A stretch of DNA of 64,000 nt, taken from assembly GCF_014203595.1 (NCBI RefSeq), contig NZ_JACHJK010000004.1:124001-188000 (forward strand), in the 5' to 3' direction. The notes beneath the pieces are model-generated. The model did not search any database. It was given only the letters and a program-made list of their open reading frames with translations, and was not told the origin of the DNA. Below are positions 1 to 11,416 of this stretch, in pieces. Each line of letters begins with the position of its first letter. Positions within the stretch are counted from its first letter, which is position 1. The stretch comes from Streptomyces echinatus (GTDB taxonomy: Bacteria; Actinomycetota; Actinomycetes; Streptomycetales; Streptomycetaceae). The position numbers were made by a program, and so were the translations under genes.

Positions 1-234
1 GCCCCCGGTGTCTACGCCCGGCACAACGCCGTCGACATCGCGGGCCTGCTGCCCGACGGCACCCCGTCCGAGCTGACCGTCAACAAGACGCTGCGCGAAC
101 GCGGCCAGATCCGCGACGTGTCCACCGAGGCGCTCAACGACCTGCGCGCGCTGGAACAGCGCGCGGAGGAACGCCTGGAGCGCACGGCCATCCAGCCGGA
201 GACGTTCAAGCGGCCCGAGGAGGCGTCGAAGTGA
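1..234 (+). CDS. nuoJ: NADH-quinone oxidoreductase subunit J (3' end only)
   Basis: Only the last 77 codons are inside the window and the gene begins to the left. The visible part starts [12 protein letters not shown], runs through a charged, probably helical segment ([14 protein letters not shown]) and ends at TGA 232-234. Actinobacterial NuoJ carries such a hydrophilic C-terminal tail after its membrane helices, so the lack of hydrophobic segments here is expected. The stop overlaps the GTG start of nuoK (GTGA), which indicates translational coupling. The assignment rests on position before nuoK-L-M-N and on the tail; the membrane part cannot be seen. Confidence 0.85.
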   Translation, partial: APGVYARHNAVDIAGLLPDGTPSELTVNKTLRERGQIRDVSTEALNDLRALEQRAEERLERTAIQPETFKRPEEASK

Positions 235-530
235 ACCCGGTCAACTACCTCTACCTCGCCGCCCTGCTGTTCACGATCGGCGCGACCGGCGTCCTCATCC
301 GGCGCAACGCCATCGTGCTCTTCATGTGCGTCGAGCTGATGCTGAACGCCTGCAACCTCGCGTTCGTCACCTTCTCCCGGATGCACGGCAACCTCGACGG
401 GCAGATCATCGCCTTCTTCACGATGGTCGTCGCCGCCGCGGAGGTCGTGGTGGGCCTCGCGATCATCGTGTCGCTGTTCCGTACCCGCCACTCGGCCTCG
501 GTCGACGACGCCAGCCTGATGAAGCTGTAA
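231..530 (+). CDS. nuoK: NADH-quinone oxidoreductase subunit K
   Basis: A 99-residue membrane subunit of complex I, homologous to MrpC, that takes part in proton translocation with NuoJ, L, M and N. The three expected transmembrane helices are visible: about residues 4-24, 28-50 and 60-84. The family signature [18 protein letters not shown] carries the conserved membrane glutamate in VELMLN, and a second glutamate lies in [11 protein letters not shown]. The GTG start overlaps the nuoJ stop by 4 bp. A paralogue with the same signature ([18 protein letters not shown]) is encoded at 45396-45785. Confidence 0.97.
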   Translation: MNPVNYLYLAALLFTIGATGVLIRRNAIVLFMCVELMLNACNLAFVTFSRMHGNLDGQIIAFFTMVVAAAEVVVGLAIIVSLFRTRHSASVDDASLMKL

Positions 531-545
531 GGGGTCGGAAGAATC

Positions 546-2492
546 GTGGAGAACCTGATCGCGCCGCTCATCGCGGCGCCCCTGCTCGGAGCGGCCGTCC
601 TCCTGGTCGGCGGCCGGCGCCTGGACCGCGTCGGCCACTGGATCGGCACGCTCCTGTCGACCGCCTCCTTCGTGTTCGGTCTGATCCTCTTCGCCGACCT
701 CCTCGGCAAGGGAGCAGAACACCGCACGCTGACCCAGCACCTGTGGACGTGGATCCCGGTCGGCGGCTTCCAGGCGGACGTCACCTTCCGCCTGGACCAG
801 CTGTCGATGACGTTCGTCCTGCTGATCACGGGCGTCGGCTCGCTCATCCACCTGTACTCGGTCGGGTACATGGAGCACGACGAGCGGCGCCGCCGCTTCT
901 TCGGCTACCTGAACCTGTTCCTCGCGGCGATGCTGCTGCTCGTCCTCGCCGACAACTACCTGCTGCTGTACGTCGGCTGGGAGGGCGTCGGCCTCGCCTC
1001 GTACCTGCTGATCGGCTTCTGGCAGCACAAGCCCAGCGCCGCCACGGCCGCGAAGAAGGCCTTCCTGGTCAACCGCGTCGGCGACATGGGCCTGTCGATC
1101 GCGATCATGCTGATGTTCACCACCTTCGGCAGCTTCGCCTTCGGCCCCGTCCTCAGCCACACCGGTGACGCCTCCGAGGGCAAGCTCACCGCGATCGGTC
1201 TGATGCTGCTGCTCGCCGCCTGCGGCAAGTCCGCCCAGGTGCCGCTGCAGTCCTGGCTCGGGGACGCCATGGAGGGCCCGACCCCGGTCTCGGCCCTGAT
1301 CCACGCCGCGACAATGGTGACCGCGGGCGTCTACCTGATCGTCCGCTCCGGCGCCGTCTTCAACGCCGCCCCCGACGCCCAGCTGGCCGTCACGGTCGTC
1401 GGCGCCGTCACGCTCCTGTTCGGTGCGATCGTCGGTTGCGCCAAGGACGACATCAAGAAGGCGCTGGCCGGCTCGACCATGTCGCAGATCGGCTACATGG
1501 TCCTCGCGGCGGGCCTCGGCCCCATCGGCTACGTCTTCGCGATCATGCACCTGGTGACACACGGCTTCTTCAAGGCCGGGCTGTTCCTCGGCGCCGGTTC
1601 CGTGATGCACGGCATGAACGACGAGGTCGACATGCGCCGCTACGGCGGCCTGCGCAAGTACATGCCGGTCACGTTCATCACGTTCGGCCTCGGCTACCTC
1701 GCCATCATCGGCTTCCCGGGCCTGTCCGGCTTCTTCTCCAAGGACAAGATCATCGAGGCGGCGTTCGCCAAGGGCGGCACCGAGGGCTGGATCCTCGGCG
1801 GCGCGGCCCTGCTGGGCGCAGCCATCACCGCCTTCTACATGACGCGCGTGATGCTGATGACGTTCTTCGGAGAGGAGCGTTGGCGGAACCAGCCCACTCG
1901 CTCCCCCGGGGCGCCGAGCGCCGAGCCCGCCGCCGAGACCCACGGCGAGCACGCCGAGCCGCACCCGCACGAGTCCCCGAAGGTCATGACGATCCCCATG
2001 ATCGTGCTGGCCGTCGGTTCCGTCTTCGGCGGTGCCTTCTTCAGCATCGGCGACCGCTTCCTGCACTGGCTGGAGCCGGTCACCGGCCACAGCGAGGGCG
2101 ACTCCCCGCTCAGCGCGGCCGCGGTCACCGGCGCCACCATGGTCTGCCTCGTCATCGGCGTCGCCATCGCCTGGGCCCAGTACGGCCGCAAGCCCGTACC
2201 GGCCGTCGCCCCGCGCGGCTCGCTGCTCACCCGCGCCGCCCGCCGCGACCTGCTCCAGGACGACTTCAACCACGTGGTCCTGGTGCGCGGCGGCGAGCAC
2301 CTGACGCGCTCCCTGGTCTACGTCGACCACACCCTGGTCGACGGCGTCGTCAACGGCACGGCAGCCGGCTTCGGCGGCCTCTCCGGTCGACTGCGCCGGC
2401 TCCAGAACGGCTTCGCCCGCTCCTACGCGGTCTCGATGTTCGGCGGTGCGGCACTCCTCGTCGCCGCGACCCTGCTGATGAGGGCGGTCTGA
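546..2492 (+). CDS. nuoL: NADH-quinone oxidoreductase subunit L
   Basis: A 648-residue antiporter-like (MrpA-type) proton-pumping subunit at the distal end of the complex I membrane arm. It begins GTG with GGAAG just upstream. The core signature runs from the [20 protein letters not shown] region through the [20 protein letters not shown] motif near residue 225, with conserved lysine and histidine residues ([12 protein letters not shown]). A His/Glu-rich hydrophilic loop ([16 protein letters not shown], about residues 463-478) lies between later helices, and the long C-terminal amphipathic segment follows. It sits between nuoK and nuoM in one operon. The paralogue at 45782-47776 lacks the His-rich loop. 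Confidence 0.97.
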   Translation: MENLIAPLIAAPLLGAAVLLVGGRRLDRVGHWIGTLLSTASFVFGLILFADLLGKGAEHRTLTQHLWTWIPVGGFQADVTFRLDQLSMTFVLLITGVGSLIHLYSVGYMEHDERRRRFFGYLNLFLAAMLLLVLADNYLLLYVGWEGVGLASYLLIGFWQHKPSAATAAKKAFLVNRVGDMGLSIAIMLMFTTFGSFAFGPVLSHTGDASEGKLTAIGLMLLLAACGKSAQVPLQSWLGDAMEGPTPVSALIHAATMVTAGVYLIVRSGAVFNAAPDAQLAVTVVGAVTLLFGAIVGCAKDDIKKALAGSTMSQIGYMVLAAGLGPIGYVFAIMHLVTHGFFKAGLFLGAGSVMHGMNDEVDMRRYGGLRKYMPVTFITFGLGYLAIIGFPGLSGFFSKDKIIEAAFAKGGTEGWILGGAALLGAAITAFYMTRVMLMTFFGEERWRNQPTRSPGAPSAEPAAETHGEHAEPHPHESPKVMTIPMIVLAVGSVFGGAFFSIGDRFLHWLEPVTGHSEGDSPLSAAAVTGATMVCLVIGVAIAWAQYGRKPVPAVAPRGSLLTRAARRDLLQDDFNHVVLVRGGEHLTRSLVYVDHTLVDGVVNGTAAGFGGLSGRLRRLQNGFARSYAVSMFGGAALLVAATLLMRAV

Positions 2493-2497
2493 TACCG

Positions 2498-4069
2498 ATG
2501 TCCTTTCCCCTGCTCACAGCGACGGCGGCGCTCCCGGCCCTCGGGGCCGTCGCCACGGCCGCCGTTCCGGCCGCACGGCGCACCGCCGCCAAGTGGCTGG
2601 CACTGCTCGTCTCGCTCGCCACGCTCGCCCTGGCGGTCACCGTCCTCGTCCGCTTCGACCCGGACGGCACCCGCTACCAGCTCACCGAATCCCACTCCTG
2701 GATCAAGGACTTCGGGGTCAGGTACGAACTGGGCGTCGACGGCATCGCGGTCGCGCTGATCGCACTCACCGCCGTACTGATCCCGTTCATCATCCTGGCG
2801 GGCTGGCACGACGCCGACCCGCTGGAGACCGGCAACCGCCGCTGGCGGCCCACCCAGGGCTTCTTCGCGCTGATCCTGGCCGTCGAGGCGATGGTGATCA
2901 TCTCCTTCGAGGCCACCGACGTCTTCCTCTTCTACATCTTCTTCGAAGCCATGCTCATCCCGATGTACTTCCTCATCGGCGGCTTCGGGGACCGTGCCCA
3001 CGAGCACGGCGAGGAGACGGCGGCCACGCAGCGGTCGTACGCCGCGGTGAAGTTCCTCCTCTACAACCTGGTCGGCGGCCTGCTCATGCTGGCCGCGGTG
3101 ATCGGCCTCTACGTGGTGGCCGGAAACTTCAGCCTCCAGCAGATCGCCGAGGCCCGCGCGAGCGGCTCGCTGCACATGGCGACCAGCACCGAACGCTGGC
3201 TGTTCCTCGGCTTCTTCTTCGCCTTCGCGGTGAAGGCGCCGCTGTGGCCGCTGCACACCTGGCTGCCCAACGCCATGCAGGAGTCCACCGCGCCGGTCGC
3301 CGTCCTCATCACCGCGGTCGTCGACAAGGTGGGCACGTTCGCGATGCTCCGCTTCTGCCTCCAGCTGTTCCCGGAGGCGAGCAAGTGGGCGACCCCCGTC
3401 ATCCTCGTACTGGCGCTCATCAGCATCGTCTACGGCGCGCTGCTCGCCGTCGGCCAGCGGGACATCAAGCGCCTGGTGGCGTACGCGTCGATCTCGCACT
3501 TCGGCTTCATCGTCATGGGCATCTTCGCCATGACCAGCCAGGGCCAGTCCGGCGCCACGCTCTACATGGTCAACCACGGCATCTCCACGGCCGCCCTGAT
3601 GCTGGTCGCGGGCTTCCTCATCTCCCGGCGCGGGTCCCGGCTCATCGCCGACTACGGCGGTGTGCAGAAGGTCGCCCCGGTGCTCGCCGGCACCTTCCTG
3701 ATCGGCGGCCTTGCCACCCTCTCCCTGCCCGGACTCGCGCCGTTCGTGAGCGAGTTCCTGGTGCTGGTCGGCACGTTCACGCGCTACCCGGTGATCGGCG
3801 TCATCGCCACCTTCGGCATCGTCCTGGCCGCGCTGTACGTCCTCGTCCTGTACCAGCGGACGATGACGGGCCCGGTGAAACCCGAGGTCTCCGCGATGCC
3901 CGACCTCCGCGTGCGCGAACTGGTCGTCGTCGCGCCGCTGATCGTGCTGCTGATCTTCCTGGGCGTCTATCCGAAGCCCGTCACGGACATCGTCAACCCG
4001 GCGGTCAGACAGACCATGTCCGACGTACACAAGACCGACCCCAAGCCCGAGGTGGAGGCGGCCAAGTGA
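2498..4069 (+). CDS. nuoM: NADH-quinone oxidoreductase subunit M
   Basis: A 523-residue antiporter-like membrane subunit of complex I. The chosen start is ATG 2498 (MSFPLLTATAALPALG), 5 bp after the nuoL stop; the frame is open far upstream but that part is a shadow of nuoL. Diagnostic stretches are FYIFFEAMLIPMYFLIGGFG with the conserved glutamate, APLWPLHTWLPNAMQE, the lysine in VVDKVGTFAM, and IKRLVAYASISHFGF. About 14 hydrophobic helices fill the protein. Its last codon overlaps the GTG start of nuoN (GTGA). Confidence 0.97.
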   Translation: MSFPLLTATAALPALGAVATAAVPAARRTAAKWLALLVSLATLALAVTVLVRFDPDGTRYQLTESHSWIKDFGVRYELGVDGIAVALIALTAVLIPFIILAGWHDADPLETGNRRWRPTQGFFALILAVEAMVIISFEATDVFLFYIFFEAMLIPMYFLIGGFGDRAHEHGEETAATQRSYAAVKFLLYNLVGGLLMLAAVIGLYVVAGNFSLQQIAEARASGSLHMATSTERWLFLGFFFAFAVKAPLWPLHTWLPNAMQESTAPVAVLITAVVDKVGTFAMLRFCLQLFPEASKWATPVILVLALISIVYGALLAVGQRDIKRLVAYASISHFGFIVMGIFAMTSQGQSGATLYMVNHGISTAALMLVAGFLISRRGSRLIADYGGVQKVAPVLAGTFLIGGLATLSLPGLAPFVSEFLVLVGTFTRYPVIGVIATFGIVLAALYVLVLYQRTMTGPVKPEVSAMPDLRVRELVVVAPLIVLLIFLGVYPKPVTDIVNPAVRQTMSDVHKTDPKPEVEAAK

Positions 4070-5715
4070 GCGCAGCAGCCGTCCACAGCCTGTGGACAAC
4101 CGCGGCCGAACCGATCTCGAAGATCGACGCGCCGAAGATCGAATACGGACAATTGTCGCCGACGCTGATCGTCGTCGGTGCGGCGCTGATCGGGGTCCTC
4201 ATCGAGGCCTTCGTTCCGCGCAGGTCCCGCTACTACGCGCAGGTGTTCCTGTCCGCCGTAGCCCTGTGCGCCGCGTTCGCCGCGGTCGTCGCACTCGCGG
4301 CCGACGGATTCGGCACCACCAAGGCGCACATCGCGGCCATGGGCGCGATCGCGGTCGACGGCCCGGCCCTCTTCCTGCAGGGCACCATCCTGCTGGCCGG
4401 CCTCGTCGGCCTGTTCACCTTCGCCGAACGGCGCCTGGACCCGGCGGCGCACGGCAACCGCGTCGACTCCTTCGCCGCGCAGGCCGCCTCCGTACCCGGC
4501 AGCGACAGCGAGCAGGCCGCGGTGAAGGCCGGTTTCACCACCACCGAGGTCTTCCCGCTCCTCCTCTTCGCGATCGGCGGCATGCTGATCTTCCCCGCGG
4601 CCAACGACCTGCTGACGCTGTTCGTGGCCCTGGAGGTCCTCTCCCTGCCGCTGTACCTGCTGTGCGCACTGGCCCGCCGCAAGCGGCTCATGTCACAGGA
4701 AGCCGCGGTCAAGTACTTCCTGCTGGGCGCGTTCGCGTCGGCGTTCACCCTGTTCGGCATCGCCCTGCTGTACGGCTACGCGGGCTCGGTGTCGTACGCG
4801 CGCATCGCCGAGGTCGTCGACGGCACCGTCACCAATGTCGACCCGGCCCTGGCCAACACCATGGGCAACGACGCGCTCCTGCTGATCGGCGGCGCCATGC
4901 TCGCCATGGGCCTGCTGTTCAAGGTGGGCGCGGTCCCCTTCCACATGTGGACACCCGACGTCTACCAGGGCGCGCCCACCCCGGTCACCGGCTTCATGGC
5001 GGCCGCGACGAAGGTGGCCGCGTTCGGCGCGCTGCTGCGTCTGCTGTACGTCGTCCTGCCCGGGCTGCGCTGGGACTGGCGGCCGGTCATGTGGGCGGTG
5101 GCGATCATCACCATGCTGGGCGGAGCGATCGTCGCCATCACGCAGACCGACATCAAGCGGCTGCTGGCGTACTCGTCCATCGCGCACGCGGGATTCATCC
5201 TCGCGGGTGTCATCGCCACCTCGAAGGACGGCGTGTCGTCGGTCCTCTTCTACCTCGCGGGCTATTCCTTCGTGACGATCGGCGCGTTCGCGGTGGTCAC
5301 GCTGGTACGAGACGCGGGCGGCGAGGCCACCCACCTGTCCAAGTGGGCCGGCCTCGGACGCCGCTCGCCGCTGGTGGCGGCCGTGTTCGCGGTGTTCCTG
5401 CTGGCGTTCGCCGGTATCCCGCTGACCTCCGGGTTCGCCGGGAAGTTCGCCGTGTTCAAGGCGGCGGCGGACGGCGGCGCGGTGCCGCTGGTCGTGATCG
5501 GTGTGATCTCCTCGGCCATCGCCGCGTTCTTCTACATCCGCGTGATCGTGCTGATGTTCTTCAGCGAGCCCAAGCCGGATGGCCCGACCGTCGCCGTACC
5601 GTCCCCGATGACCATGCTGGCGATCGGCATGGGCGTGGCGGTGACGCTGGTCCTCGGTGTGGCGCCGCAGTACTTCCTGGACCTCGCGAGCCAGGCGGGA
5701 GTCTTCGTGCGCTGA
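4066..5715 (+). CDS. nuoN: NADH-quinone oxidoreductase subunit N
   Basis: A 549-residue MrpD-like membrane subunit and the last gene of the first nuo operon. The start is GTG 4066, overlapping the nuoM stop. Recognisable motifs are LFVALEVLSLPLYLLCALAR, the lysine in FKVGAVPFHMWTPDVYQGAP (about residue 286) and IKRLLAYSSIAHAGF (about residue 363). About 13-14 membrane helices are evident, plus an inserted hydrophilic segment (AAHGNRVDSFAAQAASVPGS region, about residues 125-155) that is common in actinobacterial NuoN. A strong hairpin follows the stop. Confidence 0.97.
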   Translation: MSAAAVHSLWTTAAEPISKIDAPKIEYGQLSPTLIVVGAALIGVLIEAFVPRRSRYYAQVFLSAVALCAAFAAVVALAADGFGTTKAHIAAMGAIAVDGPALFLQGTILLAGLVGLFTFAERRLDPAAHGNRVDSFAAQAASVPGSDSEQAAVKAGFTTTEVFPLLLFAIGGMLIFPAANDLLTLFVALEVLSLPLYLLCALARRKRLMSQEAAVKYFLLGAFASAFTLFGIALLYGYAGSVSYARIAEVVDGTVTNVDPALANTMGNDALLLIGGAMLAMGLLFKVGAVPFHMWTPDVYQGAPTPVTGFMAAATKVAAFGALLRLLYVVLPGLRWDWRPVMWAVAIITMLGGAIVAITQTDIKRLLAYSSIAHAGFILAGVIATSKDGVSSVLFYLAGYSFVTIGAFAVVTLVRDAGGEATHLSKWAGLGRRSPLVAAVFAVFLLAFAGIPLTSGFAGKFAVFKAAADGGAVPLVVIGVISSAIAAFFYIRVIVLMFFSEPKPDGPTVAVPSPMTMLAIGMGVAVTLVLGVAPQYFLDLASQAGVFVR

Positions 5716-5727
5716 CGTTCGTCCCGT

Positions 5728-5779
5728 TCATGCCGCTGCCCGGCACCCGCGTTCACCAGGGTGCCGGGCAGCGGCATGA
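5728..5779 (+). terminator. Intrinsic hairpin terminator of the first nuo operon
   Basis: A perfect 21-bp inverted repeat (arms 5728-5748 and 5759-5779) with a 10-nt loop lies 13 bp after the nuoN stop. It also sits 10 bp beyond the end of the minus-strand Uma2 pseudogene, so it can act in both directions. There is no U-tract, as is usual in Streptomyces. Confidence 0.9.
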
Positions 5780-5788
5780 CTCCGGCGC

Positions 5789-6389
5789 TCACCAGTTCCT
5801 GTCGCGGCGCGCCTTGATCTGCGTGAGATCGAGATCCGACGGGAACGGCACGTCCAGCTTCATGCGCTCACGAAGATGCCGGTGCCGGTGTAGCTGCCGG
5901 TCGTCGGTTCCAGTTCGAAGACGTGCACCGCGGCCCGGCCGTTCTCGTTCCCGACCCGCCAGTAGTGCGGAATCTTGGCACGGGCGTACTTCAGCGGCTT
6001 GGTCTCGCGGTCATGGGAGACCGAGTCCTCGGAGACGACCTCGATGGCGAGGATCACGGACTCCGCCGGGAAACGGGTCTGGTACGGGTCCTCCACCACG
6101 TCCGCCCGGACGACGACCACGTCCGGCTCCGGCCGGTTCTGGCGATCGATGTCGATGGTGAACTCGCGGACGGCCTCGAATTCCTCCGGCGCCAGCGACT
6201 GAAGCTGCCATTCGAAGAATCTCACAGCGCGCACATGAAACATCGTCTGCGGACTCACGAAGACCAAGCTCCCGTCGATCCATTCCGTGTGCGGAGGAAG
6301 ATTCGGGAGGCGGTCCAGGTCGTCGGCGGTCCAGCCGCCTTCCGGCGGGTCGGCCAGCTGGGCGTGGACGCCTTCGGTGCGACGCTCAT
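5789..6389 (-). pseudogene. Uma2-family (DUF820) nuclease-fold protein, frameshifted at both ends
   Basis: Uma2 proteins have a PD-(D/E)xK restriction-endonuclease-like fold and are about 190 residues long. The intact middle frame shows EPDVVVV, AIEVVSEDSVSHDRETKPLKYA and IPHYWRV, which hold the conserved Asp, Glu and Lys. The product is split over three frames. The only good start is ATG 6389 behind GGGAG, but it reads MSVAPKASTPSW and reaches a stop near 6255. The family N-terminus (HAQLADPPEGGWTADDLD, then LPNLPPHTEWIDGSLVFVS) lies in the next frame, joined near 6368-6380. At the other end the middle frame stops at 5860 after GIFVSA, while the family ending (MKLDVPFPSDLDLTQIKARR) continues in a shifted frame to TGA 5789; a single missing C would explain it. 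Two sequencing errors are possible but decay is simpler. Confidence 0.8.
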
Positions 6390-6424
6390 CAGTGCTCCCA
6401 TGGGACTCAGTGCTCCCATGGGAC
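6389..6424. repeat. Two tandem 18-bp direct repeats at the Uma2 start
   Basis: The unit tcagtgctcccatgggac occurs twice back to back (6389-6406 and 6407-6424) without mismatch. Each copy contains the palindrome CCCATGGG. The repeat covers the ribosome-binding site and start region of the minus-strand Uma2 pseudogene and duplicates an in-frame ATG. It also lies in the recQ promoter side of the intergenic region. Confidence 0.9.
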
Positions 6425-6625
6425 GGAGTCTCGCCGGTGCATTCAGACTATCGGCCGGAAACGGGCAGGCCTCCCGTCTCCCGCGAACGTGTGAACGACA
6501 ATCGTGTCCTTGACGTGCGGTTCTCCGGGCGGCCTGTGGATAACTCCGAAGCTGTCGGTCCGGGCCCCTATGGTGGAGGCAGCGGTCGGGAAACGACACA
6601 CGGGGGACCGGCGGGGGTCAGGACG

Positions 6626-8611
<1,986 letters not shown>

Positions 8612-8639
8612 CCCGGCCCGGCCCGATGTGGTGCGGGGC

Positions 8640-11405
8640 TCACAGCCCCCGCGCCGCATAGGCCCGGACGTCCGCGTCCGAGTCGGCCGTGGCCGTGGCG
8701 AGAGCCGCCCGGACCTCCGTCGAGGCCCGATGCCGGCCCAGGGACAGGACCGCCGCCTTACGGACGTCGGCGTTGATGTCGGCGAGGGCTTTGGCGAGGG
8801 CGGGCACGGCCGTGTCGGCGGTCGCCGCCGACAGCGCGGTCGCGGCACCCGCCCGGACCTGCCAGGCCGGATCGGACAGGGCGGCCACGGCACGGCCGGC
8901 GAGCGGCGGAGGGCAGCCGGTGGCGGCCAGCGCAGCGAGCGCGGCGCCGCGCACCAGCGGGTCACCGTCCCCGGTGAGCCGGTCCAGCGTGGCGGTCAGC
9001 AGATCCCGGTCGGCGGCGGAAACGGACGCCGAACCGACGGTGGCCAGGGCCTTGGCCACGGTGACCCGGACCTCCCGGGACGGATCGTCCGCGGCGGCCG
9101 ACAGGGGCCGGACCGCGTCCACCGAGACGAGCGCCCGCACGGCCTCCGTCCGGACGGCGACGTCGGGATCGTCCAGCGCCGCCGCGAACACTCCGGCCTC
9201 GCCGAGCCGCAGGGCCCGCAGCACATCGATGGCGGCGGCCCGGACCACCGGATCCGCCTGGGCGAGCGCACCGGTGAGTGCGGCGCCCAGGGCGGGTTCG
9301 GCCGGCAGAGTCTCGACGAGCTCGCGCAGTGAGGCGGCGGCGGTCGCCCGGACCTCGGCATCGGGATCGGCGAGCGCGCCGGCGAGGGCCTGCCCGGTGC
9401 CCGGCGGCAGGGTTTCCGTGAGCACCGACACGGCGGTGCGGCGGACCGCGGGATCCGCGTCGGCCAGATAGGGCTCCACCGTGGCGAGCTCGGGCTCCGC
9501 CTCGGCCAGCGCCAGCAGCTCCAGCAGCCGGGGCGAGGCGGAGCCACGGGTGTACGTACGGTCCACGGAACCGGCGGCACGCGCGGACGAGGGCCCCGTG
9601 GCCACCGGCGCCACCTCGCGCGGCCCGGCCGTGGCCACGTGCTCGGGACGGACCACGCCCAGATGCCGGGAGGGACCGCCGACCGGCGTGAACTCCTCCA
9701 CCGGAACCAGATAGGGAGCCACGGGACGAGCCGTGAACTCCATCGCACCAGAGGGGGACTTGTGCAGATCGAGATGGTGGAACCAGGAGGCGTCGTCGCG
9801 CCCGGGGTGGTCGAGACGTTCGTGGTAGAGGCCCCAGCGGGACTCGGTGCGGGCCAGGGAAGCGCGGGCGGCCATCTCCGCGCAGTCTCGTATGAAGGTG
9901 ACCTCGGCGCAGCGCATCAGCTCGTGCGCGGTGCGGGCGCCCATCGCGTCGATGTCGGCGCGCATCCGCTCGAACGCCTCCAGCGCCAGGGAGAGCCGCG
10001 CACCGGACTTCGGCGGTGCCACGTAGTCGTTCACGAAACGGCGCAGCTTGTACTCGACCTGGGTCTGCGGCGGGCCGTCCGGGTGGCGCAGCGGACGGTA
10101 GATCAGCTCGTGCGCCTCGCGGACCTGATCCGCGGGAAGCTCACCGTCGTACGCCGAGTAGCGGGCGGCGTCGGCACCGGCGAGGTCGCCGAAGACGAAG
10201 GCGCCGATCATGTAGTTGTGCGGGACGCAGGCGAGATCGCCGGCGGCGTACAGGCGGGGGACGGTCGTGCGTGCATGATCGTCGACGCGGACGCCGGAGG
10301 CGGAGTGCCCGCCGCACAGGCCGATCTCGGAGATGTGCATCTCGACGTCATGGGTGCGGTAGTCGTGCCCGCGGCCGGCGTGAAAAGTGCCGCGGGTGGG
10401 CCGCTCGGTGGAGTGCAGGATCGACTCCAGCGCAGAGACCGACTCCTCGGGCAGATGACTGAGCTTGAGGTAGACCGGGCCGCGGTCACTGGCGACCTCG
10501 GCGGCGAACTCCGCCATCATCTGCCCCGACCAGTAGTCGGAGTCGACGAAACGCTCGCCGTGCCGGTTGACCTGGTAGCCGCCGAAGGGGTTGGCGACGT
10601 AGGCGCAGGCCGGCCCGTTGTAGTCCTTGATCAACGGGTTGATCTGGAAGCACTCGATACCGGTCAGCTCGGCACCCGCGTGGTAGGCCATGGCGTACCC
10701 GTCACCGGCGTTGGTCGGGTTCTCGTAGGTGCCGTAGAGGTAGCCGGAGGCGGGCAGACCGAGCCGCCCGCAGGCACCGGTCGCGAGGATCACCGCGCCC
10801 GCGCGGACGGTGACGAAACCACCGGTACGGGTGTTGAAGCCGACGGCACCCACGGCCTGTCCCCGGGCGGTGAGGACCCGGACCGGCATCACCCGGTTCT
10901 CGATCCGGATCCGCTCCCGCATCTCGCGCCGCCGCAACTGCCGGTACAGGACCTTTTTGACGTCCTTGCCCTCTGGCATCGGCAGTACGTACGAGCCGGA
11001 GCGATGGACCTGGCGGACCGCGTACTCGCCGTGCTCGTCCTTCTCGAACTTGACCCCGTACGACTCCAGTCGCTGCACCATCGCGAAGCCGCGGACGGCG
11101 GTCTGGCGGACGGTGGACTGGTCGACGATGCCGTCGTTGGCGCGGGTGATCTCCGCGACGTAGTCGTCGGGCTCGGCCCTGCCGGGGATGACCGCGTTGT
11201 TGACGCCGTCCATGCCCATGGCGAGCGCCCCGGAGTGCCGGACGTGGGCCTTCTCCAGCAGCAGGACGTCCGCGCCGCGCTCGGCGGCGGTCAGCGCGGC
11301 CATGGTGCCGGCGGTGCCACCGCCGATGACGAGGACGTCGCAGGTCAGCTCCTCGGCGTCGGTGACGGCGGGAATCTGCAGGGGGGTGGGCGCGGGGGAG
11401 GTCAC
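8640..11405 (-). CDS. AprA/FrdA-like FAD oxidoreductase fused to HEAT repeats
   Basis: A 921-residue protein that starts GTG 11405. Residues about 22-560 are a fumarate-reductase/adenylylsulfate-reductase-type flavoprotein: dinucleotide motif DVLVIGGGTAGTMAAL, the substrate-side LLLEKAHVRHSGALAMG segment, ILATGACGR, and a C-terminal FAD segment (LYAAGDLACVPHNYM). From about residue 625 the chain is a run of roughly nine HEAT or PBS-lyase-type repeats (LADADPAVRRTAVSVL, LADPDAEVRATAAASL, LDDPDVAVRTEAVRAL and so on). It is the last gene of an operon with an AprB-like ferredoxin and a sulfonate/nitrate-type ABC transporter, so electron exchange with that ferredoxin is likely. AprA is about 660 residues and lacks HEAT repeats; the substrate here is unknown. 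Confidence 0.85.
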   Translation of the reverse strand: MTSPAPTPLQIPAVTDAEELTCDVLVIGGGTAGTMAALTAAERGADVLLLEKAHVRHSGALAMGMDGVNNAVIPGRAEPDDYVAEITRANDGIVDQSTVRQTAVRGFAMVQRLESYGVKFEKDEHGEYAVRQVHRSGSYVLPMPEGKDVKKVLYRQLRRREMRERIRIENRVMPVRVLTARGQAVGAVGFNTRTGGFVTVRAGAVILATGACGRLGLPASGYLYGTYENPTNAGDGYAMAYHAGAELTGIECFQINPLIKDYNGPACAYVANPFGGYQVNRHGERFVDSDYWSGQMMAEFAAEVASDRGPVYLKLSHLPEESVSALESILHSTERPTRGTFHAGRGHDYRTHDVEMHISEIGLCGGHSASGVRVDDHARTTVPRLYAAGDLACVPHNYMIGAFVFGDLAGADAARYSAYDGELPADQVREAHELIYRPLRHPDGPPQTQVEYKLRRFVNDYVAPPKSGARLSLALEAFERMRADIDAMGARTAHELMRCAEVTFIRDCAEMAARASLARTESRWGLYHERLDHPGRDDASWFHHLDLHKSPSGAMEFTARPVAPYLVPVEEFTPVGGPSRHLGVVRPEHVATAGPREVAPVATGPSSARAAGSVDRTYTRGSASPRLLELLALAEAEPELATVEPYLADADPAVRRTAVSVLTETLPPGTGQALAGALADPDAEVRATAAASLRELVETLPAEPALGAALTGALAQADPVVRAAAIDVLRALRLGEAGVFAAALDDPDVAVRTEAVRALVSVDAVRPLSAAADDPSREVRVTVAKALATVGSASVSAADRDLLTATLDRLTGDGDPLVRGAALAALAATGCPPPLAGRAVAALSDPAWQVRAGAATALSAATADTAVPALAKALADINADVRKAAVLSLGRHRASTEVRAALATATADSDADVRAYAARGL

Positions 11406-11416
11406 CGGAATGCCTT

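Noticed and set aside
12..2330. A 772-codon minus-strand frame opposite nuoK and nuoL
   Set aside because: It is antisense to two certain membrane-protein genes, is rich in Glu/Asp/Arg/His/Gly with no fold-like pattern, and is a product of GC-rich codon structure. The same applies to other long antisense frames over nuo, korA, recQ and the flavoprotein gene.
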